Assembly (NCBI RefSeq): GCF_040958095.1
Contig: NC_091198.1
Span: 37,072,539-37,136,538, forward strand
Reading direction: 5' to 3'
Length of the DNA: 64,000 bases
From: Procambarus clarkii
Lineage: Eukaryota > Arthropoda > Malacostraca > Decapoda > Cambaridae
Shown here: piece by piece, positions 24,461-33,920 of the stretch
Layout: each line of letters begins with the position of its first letter
Position numbering within the stretch: the stretch's first letter is position 1
Translations under genes and position numbers: made by a program
The notes under the pieces: model-generated
What the model was told of the DNA's origin: nothing
The model's database searches: none
Seen by the model: only the letters and a program-made list of their open reading frames with translations

Positions 24461-24733
24461 CTTTGTAACAAAGTTCAAATAAAGCAAATATATATGTGTA
24501 CATACAAAAGAATGGGGGTGGTAGAAGATAATATTAGTGTTTAGTGAGAAACCACAAGGTCTCCTCTGAATACTTTTTATTTTCTTCTCCGAGGCTATGG
24601 GTCCCCACATTGGCACCAGAGGTCTTCCTCACAAAATTTTTATATAATATATATATATATAAATAATATATATATAAAGGTAAAACTAGCTAGTTATACG
24701 TAGATATATGATAACTAACCCTACCAAACCTAA

Positions 24734-24734
<1 letters not shown>
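24461..24734. other. Dispersed repeat-like sequence, no gene
   Basis: Contains 'gggggtggtagaagataata' and 'aggtctcctctgaatac' phrases in a compact non-coding stretch. It is probably the end of an old dispersed repeat, which I could not identify. Confidence 0.35.

Positions 24735-24790
<56 letters not shown>
24735..24790. repeat. (TA)n microsatellite
   Basis: TA units directly abut the outer end of the PLE family B left arm, after codons FNET of its N-terminal ORF read on the minus strand. Confidence 0.95.
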
Positions 24791-24793
<3 letters not shown>

Positions 24794-24979
24794 TCATTGA
24801 ATATAACCGCATATTCTGTATTTATTATTTTCTGGTTTAGGGCTTCTATCCCTCTAACTATTTTCTTAGCATCAGGGCTTAATTGGAATAGGAGTTCTCC
24901 AAAACTCATTTTCGTACTTTTAAGGTGAAGAAAAGAAGTGATTTACTATAGAGTTTATTACACTTATTTGTATAATTTG

Positions 24980-25016
24980 CACGACGTTTCGAACCTCCAT
25001 GGTTCATTCTCAAGTG
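24980..25016 (-). ncRNA. Hammerhead-ribozyme-like motif, PLE family B left arm
   Basis: Read on the minus strand: CAC, core TTGAGAA, T, stem II GAACC/GGTTC with loop ATGGA, GAAA, CGTC, GTG. Identical to the copy at 27107-27143. Confidence 0.55.
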
Positions 25017-25172
25017 AACAGATCTTACAATACTAGTTGATTTTATACCCGCATTAGGTCAGGTGATAATACAATGAAGGTGAAAAACATGGGGGGATAC
25101 ATAAGGGATAAACATAGGGGCTGCAGAAGGCTTATTGGCCCATACGAGGCATCTCCTATCTAAACACAAAGA

Positions 25173-25649
25173 TTAATCCAGTGTAATTGGCCTGTTATGT
25201 TGGACATTGTCTTCTGTGTTGGCATCGATATGTTCTTGTCTTGTCCTTACTCTCATGGTGGGTAGAGTAAATAGTTCCGTGATTTGGGTGTTCATGGTAG
25301 GTCGCTCTATTCTTATGTGAATTGCCTCAAGAATTTGTAATCTTCTTGAATCTTGGGTTTTGTCTATTATGCAAGTATTCTTGTTCAACATTTCTCTTGT
25401 TAGAGTAATGTCATGGGCTTGTCTCATGTGATTCCTAGGGGCTCCAGATTGAAGATGGCATGTCAAACGCCTCGTCAGCTTGGTCGACGTCATACCTATG
25501 TACTTACATTGAAGGTTACATCCTTCGTGGGGGCAAGTGTACATGTATACAACGCTTGACTGCTGTAGAGGGTTCTCCGTCGGCTTCGGGCTGTTTTTGA
25601 TAAGGAGTTCGGAAGTCTTCTTGGTTTTGTAGAATATTATCAGGTTTAT
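25173..25649 (-). pseudogene. PLE family B GIY-YIG endonuclease, inverted copy
   Basis: Same protein as the C-terminus of the plus-strand ORF ending at 26950: Cys pair (YTCPHEGCNLQC), KYIGMTSTKLTRRLTCH, catalytic-type Glu in LEAIHI, C-terminus ITLD. The open frame extends upstream on the minus strand to 25805, but residues beyond the arm boundary are antisense of the RT and not real. Confidence 0.8.
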
Positions 25650-25650
25650 T

Positions 25651-25685
25651 ATCATTCCTATGGTTGTGTCGACCATAGGAATGAT
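25651..25685. repeat. 14-bp hairpin at the PLE B inversion junction
   Basis: ATCATTCCTATGGT (25651-25664) and its exact complement (25672-25685) flank a 7-base loop. They sit precisely where the inverted left arm meets the forward RT fragment, as expected for a snap-back or template switch during reverse transcription. Confidence 0.85.
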
Positions 25686-26950
25686 ACTGGACAGAGTATA
25701 CAGAGACGAGAGCACCCCCAAATTAGACATACCTGAGCCACACTTGAAAAGTCTTCTCGAAGCATGTACAAAGGAAGCCCCTTTCATCAGTCCACAAGGA
25801 GACATGTATTTACAAATAGACGGAGTAGCAATGGGCTCCCCCTTAGGAGTTTTATTTGCTAATTTTTATATGGGAACCATCGAAGATAGGGTCTTCAGTA
25901 GCAGACAAAAACCAACTGTATACTGCCGTTATGTAGATGACATATTCGTAATAGTAAAAGACTCAGATGAACTAATTGACCTAAAAAGACACCTAGAGAG
26001 AGTCAGTACTCCGATTTACACATGAAAATAGTGAAAATAACAGTCTGCCATTCTTGGATGTACTAATAACAAAAACAGGAACCTCTTTAAGCACCAGCGT
26101 ATATACCAAGCCCACCAACATAGGATTATGCCTTAACGGTAGAAGTGAGTGCCCCCAAAGATACAAAGCCAGTGTTCTCAATGCTTATATTCGTCGAGCG
26201 CTTACCCACTGCTCTGAATGGAGCAACGTGAGTAGAGAGTTTGAAAGAGTAACTCAGGTATTGGTGAACAACGGATATAGCAACGCGGAAATAAACGCTG
26301 CTATAAGTAGACACTTGGACCGTTGGTATAATTCAGAACCTAGAACAGAAACCACAACACCCCCAATAAAATTATATTACAAATCAACCATGCACAGTGA
26401 ACATATAAAAGAGGAAAGAATAATGAAAGAAATAATCCGTAACGGAGTAAAAAGCACTACTCCTAACCAAAACATAAACCTGATAATATTCTACAAAACC
26501 AAGAAGACTTCCGAACTCCTTATCAAAAACAGCCCGAAGCCGACGGAGAACCCTCTACAGCAGTCAAGCGTTGTATACATGTACACTTGCCCCCACGAAG
26601 GATGTAACCTTCAATGTAAGTACATAGGTATGACGTCGACCAAGCTGACGAGGCGTTTGACATGCCATCTTCAATCTGGTGCCCCTAGGAATCACATGAG
26701 ACAAGCCCATGACATTACTCTAACAAGAGAAATGTTGAACAAGAATACTTGCATAATAGACAAAACCCAAGATTCAAGAAGATTACAAATTCTTGAGGCA
26801 ATTCACATAAGAATAGAGCGACCTACCATGAACACCCAAATCACGGAACTATTTACTCTACCCACCATGAGAGTAAGGACAAGACAAGAACATATCGATG
26901 CCAACACAGAAGACAATGTCCAACATAACAGGCCAATTACACTGGATTAA
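25672..26950 (+). pseudogene. PLE family B reverse transcriptase plus GIY-YIG endonuclease, 5'-truncated
   Basis: The forward body of the element. From the junction it encodes MILDRVYRDESTPKLD, then RT motif B (DGVAMGSPLGVLFANFYM) and motif C (YCRYVDDIFV, with the catalytic aspartates). A single frameshift near 26005 (ERVS to VLRFTHE) is followed by SLPFLDVLITK, the RT thumb, the linker and a complete GIY-YIG endonuclease with a Cys pair and KYIGMTSTKL. RT motif A and everything N-terminal are missing. It would have encoded the enzyme that primes and copies PLE RNA. Apart from the truncation and one frameshift it is well preserved, so the insertion looks fairly recent. Confidence 0.85.
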
Positions 26951-27106
26951 TCTTTGTGTTTAGATAGGAGATGCCTCGTATGGGCCAATAAGCCTTCTGC
27001 AGCCCCTATGTTTATCCCTTATGTATCCCCCCATATTTTTCACCTTCATTGTATTTTCACCTGACCTAATGCGGGTATAAAATCAACTAGTATTGTAAGA
27101 TCTGTT

Positions 27107-27143
27107 CACTTGAGAATGAACCATGGAGGTTCGAAACGTCGTG
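27107..27143 (+). ncRNA. Hammerhead-ribozyme-like motif, PLE family B right arm
   Basis: CAC (27107-27109) pairs with GTG (27141-27143) as a short stem I. The core is TTGAGAA (27110-27116), then T. Stem II GAACC/GGTTC encloses ATGGA, followed by GAAA (27133-27136) and CGTC. The stem III sequence ACGT has no loop and is self-complementary, so only a two-molecule (dimeric) fold would complete it. Dimeric minimal hammerheads are known in PLEs and viroids. As in family A, the C3/G8 positions read U/A. Confidence 0.55.
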
Positions 27144-27213
27144 CAAATTATACAAATAAGTGTAATACACTCTATAGTAAATCACTTCTTTTCTTCACCT
27201 TAAAAGTACGAAA

Positions 27214-27505
<292 letters not shown>

Positions 27506-27540
27506 ATACATACACACATATATATATAGGTTATATATAG

Positions 27541-27578
27541 GAATCTATATGTGTCTATATATAGACACATATAGATTC
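27541..27578. repeat. Perfect 38-bp palindrome
   Basis: GAATCTATATGTGTCTATA followed immediately by its exact complement, with no spacer. It would form a 19-bp cruciform. No gene or terminator context explains it. Confidence 0.9.
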
Positions 27579-27858
27579 TTCTATATAGACATTAGCCATT
27601 TTCAGTATTCGTCATATCCAAGTCTGCTGTGTGATGCACATGTCTTCTTGCTTCACCACCCTGTAATGAAATATTGTTTGTTACTAATTGTTTTCAATAA
27701 TACATTATTTTATTATATAATATTTAATTTATTAATTAAAAACCGTTTCCATATTATAGAAAAAAAAACTAAAACAAGAATCTATATAAACTATAGAATA
27801 GAATAGAATAGAATAATAGAATAGAATCTATATATCATATATATATTTATAAAAATAA

Positions 27859-27859
<1 letters not shown>
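27579..27859. other. AT-rich sequence, no gene seen
   Basis: A short mixed-composition stretch (27590-27665) followed by T/A-rich sequence with 'gaatagaatagaataga' pentamer repeats at 27795-27825. Confidence 0.5.
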
Positions 27860-27954
<95 letters not shown>

Positions 27955-27955
27955 G
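27860..27955. repeat. (TA)n microsatellite
   Basis: TA units to the left of the palindromic PLE family C fragment. Confidence 0.95.
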
Positions 27956-28033
27956 TGTGTATATCACGAAAATAAACACGTGATTAAGAATGTGACAATG
28001 TCAGACCACGGAGGAAGAATGAAACAGGAATTT

Positions 28034-28072
28034 CCTTAAGTACTTTCGTATATTAAATACATTTTCAGAAGG
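28034..28072 (-). ncRNA. Hammerhead-ribozyme-like motif, PLE family C left arm
   Basis: Minus strand: CCTT (stem I), core CTGAAAA, T, stem II GTAT/ATAC around TTAAT, GAAA, GTACTT, AAGG (stem I). The GAAA is intact; the core has A where the other arm has G. Confidence 0.55.
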
Positions 28073-28073
28073 A

Positions 28074-28112
28074 CCTTCTGAAGATGTATTTAATATACAA
28101 AAGTACTTAAGG
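28074..28112 (+). ncRNA. Hammerhead-ribozyme-like motif, PLE family C right arm
   Basis: CCTT (28074-28077) pairs with AAGG (28109-28112). The core CTGAAGA (28078-28084) matches the canonical CUGANGA. Stem II GTAT/ATAC follows. The GAAA box is damaged to AAAA in this arm. Stem III is the self-complementary AGTACT, implying a dimeric fold. Confidence 0.55.
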
Positions 28113-28153
28113 AAATTCCTGTTTCATTCTTCCTCCGTGGTCTGACATTGTCA

Positions 28154-28154
<1 letters not shown>

Positions 28155-28234
<80 letters not shown>
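28155..28234. repeat. (TA)n microsatellite
   Basis: TA units to the right of the palindromic PLE fragment. Confidence 0.95.
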
Positions 28235-28238
<4 letters not shown>

Positions 28239-28444
28239 ATATCCTGCATTATTCCAGCCCATTATTAGAGATAGTAGCCACCTCTTATTTTGGTTTTCTT
28301 TCATTATTAGTGCTCAGAAAATTAAATATATCTACATATTTAGTCAAAATCAGTTACATTATTTTATCTTATTCATAGCATAAATGTTCTCAAAGATTAC
28401 TAAAAAGAAATTGAATTAGACTACAGCAAATTGGCAAACTTTAC

Positions 28445-28551
28445 CTTGTATCTGTTTCCACCGAGTTTGTTTGGGGCGTTCTTCAACATATCAGCAATAC
28501 TTGTCTCAACATCTCTTTCAGTTGCATTAGTGTGGGTGTTGATACAGGCTT
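28445..28551 (-). CDS. Candidate internal exon, unknown protein
   Basis: On the minus strand an acceptor (aatttccag) precedes 107 open bases ending at a donor (AAG|gtaaag). In phase they read ACINTHTNATERDVETSIAD followed by MLKNAPNKLGGNRYK. The last 18 codons resemble a separate candidate exon at 32906-32959 ([18 protein letters not shown]) that also ends at a GT donor. I do not recognise the protein. Two independent copies with matched splice donors argue for real coding sequence rather than chance. Confidence 0.4.
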
Positions 28552-28595
28552 CTGGAAATTTATAAGAATTAATTAATATATATAATTATAATTCA

Positions 28596-28890
28596 CTTTG
28601 CCATTCCCCATTCCACAGTCCTCTCGTCCTTCCCACTTCCCCGTCCCCACATCATCCCCACTATTCCCACTTCCCTGTCCCATCGTCCTCCTTACCATTT
28701 TCCCCTCCCCTGTCCTTCTTCCTCCCCCACCATCTCCCATTCACCTGTCCCTTTGTCCTCCCCAGCATTCCCCTGTCCCCACCATCCCCAACTCCCCAGT
28801 CCCCTCGTCCTCCCCACCATTACCCTCTCCTCTGTCCCCTCGTCTTCCCCACCATCCCCCCCTCTCGTCCTCCCCACCATTCCAAACTAC
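28596..28890 (+). repeat. Pyrimidine-rich imperfect minisatellite
   Basis: Nearly 300 bases are almost only C and T on this strand, built from variants of 'cctcgtcctccccaccat' and 'cccctgtccc'. The proline/serine open frame over it is low complexity. Such mirror-rich tracts can form triplex DNA. Confidence 0.8.
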
Positions 28891-29754
28891 CTCATCCGAT
28901 GCATTCTATAATGGTCTGATGCTTCCATCAGAAAATTGGGAACATCAAATGATCTGATATTCCCATCAGTGAAAAATAAGAACAGCTAAAAAAACGAAAT
29001 GAAAAAAATAAAAAAATAAACTATACTCATGAAATGAACAGTATGGTAAACAACACAGCTCAATTTCAATGCAATGTCACACAAAATTATTAAATTGAAA
29101 TGAAAATAAATTGAAATCTATGAAAATTCAAATTATCAATGCAATCGGAAATATTGAAATAATATCGCAACATAATATAGTGTGGGTTGCTCTTACGTGC
29201 AACAGACGGTGCTGTTTTTCAAAAAAGGCATGGTTTTACCTGTCACAAGTGTGGCATCTATACTTATACTCACGAAATGAACGGTATGGTAAACAACATA
29301 GCTCAATTGCAATGCAATGTCACAATAACATTTAATAACAATAATAACAATAACATTTAAATATACTTTAAGATATAATCTAGAAGAAAATAAGAACATT
29401 GAAACGGTTCATGAACTCGATTTCAATAAAGGACACTATGGGGAACTTTGAAAAACAGTTAATGAGTATAATTAGACAGACTTGTTGCTAGGCAGAGGAG
29501 TAAATAATGAGATATATGGCAAATTTTGCAAAATATACGGCACACAAACATTCATACCCAAACAAAGCAAAATGCTAGGTAAGAACAAAGCAGTTGGCCC
29601 GTAGGGGAAAGGAGATACCCACAAGACTGGAATACAAGTCATTAACAAGCACACAAGTACTACACCACACAACAACCGCACTACTACCAGAACTGGACGA
29701 ATCACTACCAAAACAACACATTGCACATCACTACCAAAACAACACAACACAACA
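28891..29754. other. No recognisable gene
   Basis: AT-rich, with a duplicated phrase (actcatgaaatgaacagtat near 29024, again near 29270 with changes) and an 'aacaacac' microsatellite-like end at 29710-29760. No credible exon found. Confidence 0.4.
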
Positions 29755-29960
29755 CAAGCATTGGCAAAGAATTATAGACCAGTTGCACTAACATCCCACA
29801 TAATAAAATTATTTGAGAGTGATCAGGAGTCAGGTTACTAGTTTTATAGAGACCAATGACCTCCACAATCCAGGCCAACAAGGATTTAGAGCAGGAAGAT
29901 ATTGAAATACCTCTTACAGCTATCTCTCATGTCCTCTACTTGTACAGTACAGCTACTTGA
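29755..29960 (+). pseudogene. Decayed LINE reverse transcriptase fragment
   Basis: Across frameshifts it reads NYRPVALTSHIIKLFERV, then LHNPGQ and HGFRAGR-like residues. This is the N-terminal RT region of a jockey-like LINE. No catalytic aspartates remain. Confidence 0.55.
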
Positions 29961-30069
29961 CCATTACGACAAAATCACTGAGATATGAGATAATGATGAC
30001 ACTAACCTCATCTACTCAGACTCCAACCCACTCATATTAAATAATGATGTAAACAATAAATTAAAAAAA

Positions 30070-30320
30070 AATCCACTTATTAATGTCAACCAACAAACTC
30101 CCACTAAACATAGAAAGGACCTACAACATCTTACTTGGGAGCAAATCAACAAATGCAATTCATCTACAGTTACACAATGTTAACATCAGAAATAAAAAAG
30201 ATGGTAAGTTCCTTGGTCTATACTTAGATCTGCCCGAAACGCTATGAGTGCTAGTTGCTTTACAAGAATGTATAACTTCAAGTCATTGTACTCTCCCCCA
30301 ATGTACCTTCTTGTATATAA
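30070..30320 (+). pseudogene. LINE remnant: late RT and 3' end
   Basis: NKLPLNIERTYNILLGSKST, NAIHLQLHNV and KFLGLYLD are late RT segments. They then join a 3' tail (CCCGAAACGCTATGAGTGCT ... TTACAAGAATGTA). The same tail, diverged, ends the SINE at 57005-57282. Confidence 0.55.
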
Positions 30321-30366
30321 AGAAAAAATTAATAAATAAACAAACACATAATAAATCAATACTTAC

Positions 30367-30449
30367 TAAATTTTGTCTATTATGTAGCAAAGAAGCAGGT
30401 CTACGGAAGGCTTTTCTGTTGAGTTCGAAGCCCAGATTACTCGTGGTCT
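30367..30449 (-). CDS. Candidate internal exon, unknown protein
   Basis: On the minus strand, acceptor cttatttcag and donor gtaagt bracket 83 bases with two fully open phases. One reads TTSNLGFELNRKAFRRPASL followed by LHNRQNL. The splice signals are strong. The phase does not join cleanly to the exon at 28445-28551, so the two need not be consecutive or from one gene. Confidence 0.3.
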
Positions 30450-30524
30450 CTGAAATAAGTTAAGATTATAAGTATAAAATTTATAAAACCAAATAATAAA
30501 TCCGGTATTGCTCAATTTCAGATG

Positions 30525-30790
30525 CAGACGTACTGAATGATATATCAGACTGTCAGCATGGTATTCGATCTGGAAGGTCCAGTGTAACGAATTTACTCAG
30601 TTTCTATGATCGAGCCACAGAGATCTATAAAGAATTCTGATCAAAAAAGAGATCTAGGGGTGGTTTTAGATAGAAAACTATAACCTGAGGATCATATTAA
30701 GAACATTCTGCGAGGGGCCTATGCTACACTTTTTAACTTTAGAATTGCTTTTAAATACATAGGTCAAAAAGTTTTAAAAGTTTTAAAAGT
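30525..30790 (+). pseudogene. LINE reverse transcriptase remnant with internal deletion
   Basis: QHGIRSGRSSVTNLLSFYDR (early RT) is followed within 20 bases by KRDLGVVLDRKL and PEDHIKNILRGAYATLFNF (thumb). The catalytic RT motifs between them are deleted. Same family as the fragment at 34590-34905. Confidence 0.6.
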
Positions 30791-31790
30791 TTTTTAAACC
30801 TCTCGTGTATCATGAGTGTGTTAAAGCTTCAGATGGTGCATTCAGATGATGAATATTACCTAGTTCCTTCATCTGGGAAGAATGAACACATATTGGTGCA
30901 TTCGGATGATAAAAACTAACTACTGTAGTTCAATTGATCAACAGACTGTATATCATATGCAGACTGTATGTGGATCTGCGGGCCACTCCAAACAACAGCC
31001 TGGTGGACCAAGCTCCACCAGGCCTAAAGCACAAAGTGATATAGATGTGATAGAGAAACTAGGTCAAATGGAGGAGTAGGTCTGTATATTAAACAGCACC
31101 TGACGTGCACAGAGCTACTAAACTCAATGTGGTGGTAGAGTGGTGGGGGGGGGGGGGGAAACATTGCAGAAAAAAACAAAAATACAATTTGGTCAACAAA
31201 ACAGCATTGTTTAAAATAGAAGACATGGGTTGACATTTTGGGGGTAAGGTAGGTTACATTGAGTTAATTAGTTAGTACTTAGTTTTTATCTTAAACTGGT
31301 TGGGAGAGGTACAGTGTTGCTGTGCTGGTGAAAGAACACCTAAAGGTAAATTAAATAATGATTGCGAATCCACAAGAAGTTGACATAATAGCGCTAGAGA
31401 TCTGCAATCAGGATGTTAAACTTTCCTTAAAGAATTTGACAAACACTTGCTGATAGGACATGAAGTAAATGAAATGTATGTCAAGTTTTATGAAATATAT
31501 GATAAAAGCACAACAAAATTTGTACCAAAGGAGAGATGCAGAACTAGGAAAAGGGGTTTGTTCAACAGAAATTGCGAGAGGGCCTGAGACCCAAACACAC
31601 AAATGGAATCAATATATAGCAAGAGGCCAAACCCCCAAACATACAAGCGATGCAAAGATGCGAGAAACAGCAGCAGCATTAAGGAGAGGGACTTAAGGAC
31701 CATAAATAAAGTGTGAAAATAAACTCGAGTAAATTTTTTTAACTACTCTCGACAGTGAAGAAAAACAAATATTCAGACGATTTGTGTTAG
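30791..31790. other. No recognisable gene
   Basis: Contains the dispersed phrase 'caacagcctggtggaccaag' near 31000 and a run of about 17 G at 31142-31158. Otherwise unassigned. Confidence 0.4.
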
Positions 31791-31923
31791 AATCATTAAT
31801 CTTACACTTTCGGTCATATTCAACAACACAAATACATACACACACATTCCTGTTGCTGTAGCAAGTGAAGAATTACACACACAGATCACAATAACGTGAT
31901 GCATCAAATGAACAAATCCACAA

Positions 31924-32000
31924 GGGCCGTGACGAGGATTCGAACCTGCGTCCGGGAGCATCCCAGACACTGCCTTAATCGACTGAGCTACAACAGGGTA
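31924..32000 (-). repeat. tRNA-derived SINE head (second type), copy 1
   Basis: Minus strand: A-box TAGCTCAGTCGATTAAGGCA, B-box GGTTCGAATCC, about 75 bases long. Three copies occur within 500 bases with the same flanking sequence (catcaaatgaacaaatccac), so it is a SINE rather than a functional tRNA. Confidence 0.65.
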
Positions 32001-32127
32001 AAAGGGTTGACACCGAAGTTCTACTGAACTTACTAGATCCCATAGCCTCTCCGAGGCACAAACCAGGCTTTTACACAACCCCCCCCCCCTGCACCCGAGC
32101 TATGTCAACAGGCCGTTCTCCCTCTTC

Positions 32128-32440
32128 GCCCTTACATCATCACACACAGATCACAATAACGTGACGCATCAAATGAACAAATCCACAAGGGCCGTGATGA
32201 GGATTCAAACCTGTGTCCAGGAGCATCCCAGACACTGCCTTAATCGACTGAGCTATGACAGGGTAAAAGGGTTGAAACCAAACTTCTACTGAACTTCCTG
32301 GATCCTTTTACCCTGTTGTAGCTCAGTCGATTTAGGCAGTGTCTGGGATGCTCCCGGACGCAGGTTCAAATCCTCGTCACGGCCCTTGTGGATTTGTTCA
32401 TTTGATGCATCACGTTATTGTGATCTCTGTGTGTGATGAT
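32128..32440. repeat. SINE fold-back (inverted pair)
   Basis: 32128-32300 and 32304-32440 are inverted copies of the same tRNA-derived element and its flank, meeting almost without spacer at 32300. tRNA-like heads lie at 32189-32265 (minus) and 32304-32385 (plus). The B-box has mutated to GGTTCAAATCC in both. Confidence 0.7.
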
Positions 32441-32784
32441 GTAAGGGCGAAGAGAAAGAACGACCTGTTGACATAGCTCGGGTGCAGGGGGAGGGTTGTG
32501 TACAAGCCTGGTTTGTGCCTCGGAGAGGCTATGGGATCCAGTAAGATCGTCCTTCCTTTCCTCCCTAGAATCTGGATGTAGCAGGTGCTCAATTGTCAAA
32601 AGTGAAAAAAATTTGGTTTGTCTTCTGAATGCACTATATCGGTAAATTTTTACAAGATCTATTATTCTAATAAGGGTTTGATAAAATACAGTAAACTGCC
32701 TACTGGTTTTTGGTTGCCAGTTTCCTCAAGTTAATTTCCGTGATTTACACACAAATTTATATACATACAAATACATATACACAC

Positions 32785-32789
<5 letters not shown>

Positions 32790-32878
<89 letters not shown>
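32790..32878. repeat. (TA)n microsatellite
   Basis: About 44 TA units. Confidence 0.95.
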
Positions 32879-32882
<4 letters not shown>

Positions 32883-32905
32883 CAAGTAAATGTAAATAAT
32901 TTTAC

Positions 32906-32959
32906 CTTGCACCTAGATCCACCAAGCCTGTACGGCGCGCGTTTCAGTACTTCGGAAAT
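32906..32959 (-). CDS. Candidate 18-codon exon, copy 1
   Basis: Minus strand, acceptor ttctag, then [18 protein letters not shown] and donor gtaaaa. Homologous to the last 18 codons of the 28445-28551 exon. It lies in a segment also found at 33841-34340 and 51001-51620. Function unknown. Confidence 0.35.
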
Positions 32960-33198
32960 CTAGAACTAGCTAGAATCTCTAATCTGCAATGAAACAATAC
33001 ATATTATTGCACTTACCAAAACATGGATGAATGTAGAAAATACAGAACTATTAGCTGAATATCAAATAAATGGATTTAATCTATTTCACACAGATAGATA
33101 TATTAGATATTATATTATATTCCTTTCCTCCCTAGAATCTGGATGTAGCAGGTGCTCAATTGTCAAAAGTGAAAAATTTGGTTTATTTAACATACACG

Positions 33199-33345
33199 CC
33201 ATAGACCGGCTTGGGAAAAAAAAGTTCGTAAAACCCAGAAGCCATAGACCGGCTTGGGAAAAAAAAGTTCGTAAAACCCAGGGGCCATAGACCGGCTATG
33301 AAAGAAAATTTGAGAAAACCCTGGGGCCATAGAACGGCTATTTAA
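33199..33345 (+). repeat. Tandem ~43-bp 'catagaccggcttggga' repeat
   Basis: Three to four diverging units sharing 'gccatagaccggct' and 'aaaacccaggggcc'. The same tandem recurs at 34160-34330 and, with more units, at 51320-51610. Confidence 0.7.
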
Positions 33346-33430
33346 TCCCCTTGAACGGATAATCATCTGTATCAAACCTTATTACAGGTAAAACCAGTAG
33401 GCAGTCTACTGTATTTTATCAAACCCTTAT

Positions 33431-33800
33431 TAGAATAATAGATCTCGTAATAATTTTGCAAAAATAGTGGCATTTACTATTTTTAAAAGATTATTAAAAA
33501 ATTTACTGATATGGTGCATTCGGAAGACAAACCCAATTTTTCACTTTTGACAATTGAGCACCTGCTACATCCAGATTCTAGGGAGGAAAGGAAGGACGAT
33601 CTTACTGGATCCCATAGCCTCTCCGAGGCACAAACCAGGCTTTTACACAACCCACCCACCCCTGCACCCGAGCTCAATTGTCAAAAGTGAAAAATTGGGT
33701 TTGTCTTCCGAATGCACCATATCAGTAAATTTTTTAATAATCTTTTAAAAATAGTAAATGCCACTATTTTTGCAAAATTATTACGAGATCTATTATTCTA
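33431..33800. repeat. 128-bp inverted repeat with 114-bp spacer
   Basis: 33431-33558 and 33673-33800 are near-perfect reverse complements (for example 'catttactatttttaaaaga' on the left). The right arm lies inside block X and is also present at 50834-50962. The left arm is found only here. Confidence 0.8.
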
Positions 33801-33866
33801 TAGAATAATGCATATAAATGCATATATGCATATAAATACAAAACAAGTAAATGTAAATAATTTTAC

Positions 33867-33920
33867 CTTGCACCTAGATCCACCAAGCCTGTATGGCACG
33901 CGTTTCAGTACTTCGGAAAT
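33867..33920 (-). CDS. Candidate 18-codon exon, copy 2
   Basis: As the copy at 32906-32959, with Ala changed to Val before PYRLGG. Splice donor gtaaaa retained. Confidence 0.3.

Larger units (their letters stand above)
24791..25649 (-). mobile_element. PLE family B, inverted left arm
   Basis: An 859-base near-perfect reverse complement of 26474-27332. On the minus strand it runs from the RT-endonuclease linker (INLIIFYKTKKTSELL) through the GIY-YIG endonuclease (stop at 25173), the untranslated segment, the hammerhead-like fold and the N-terminal ORF into (TA)n. Confidence 0.85.
27992..28153. mobile_element. Palindromic PLE family C terminal-repeat fragment
   Basis: Two ~80-base copies face each other around the centre at 28073: the left arm reads 'caatgtcagaccacggagga' outward and the right arm returns it exactly. 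Each arm carries a hammerhead-like core. (TA)n lies on both outer sides. The assignment to a third PLE family rests on the ribozyme-like core and the microsatellite flanks; no coding part is present. Confidence 0.6.
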
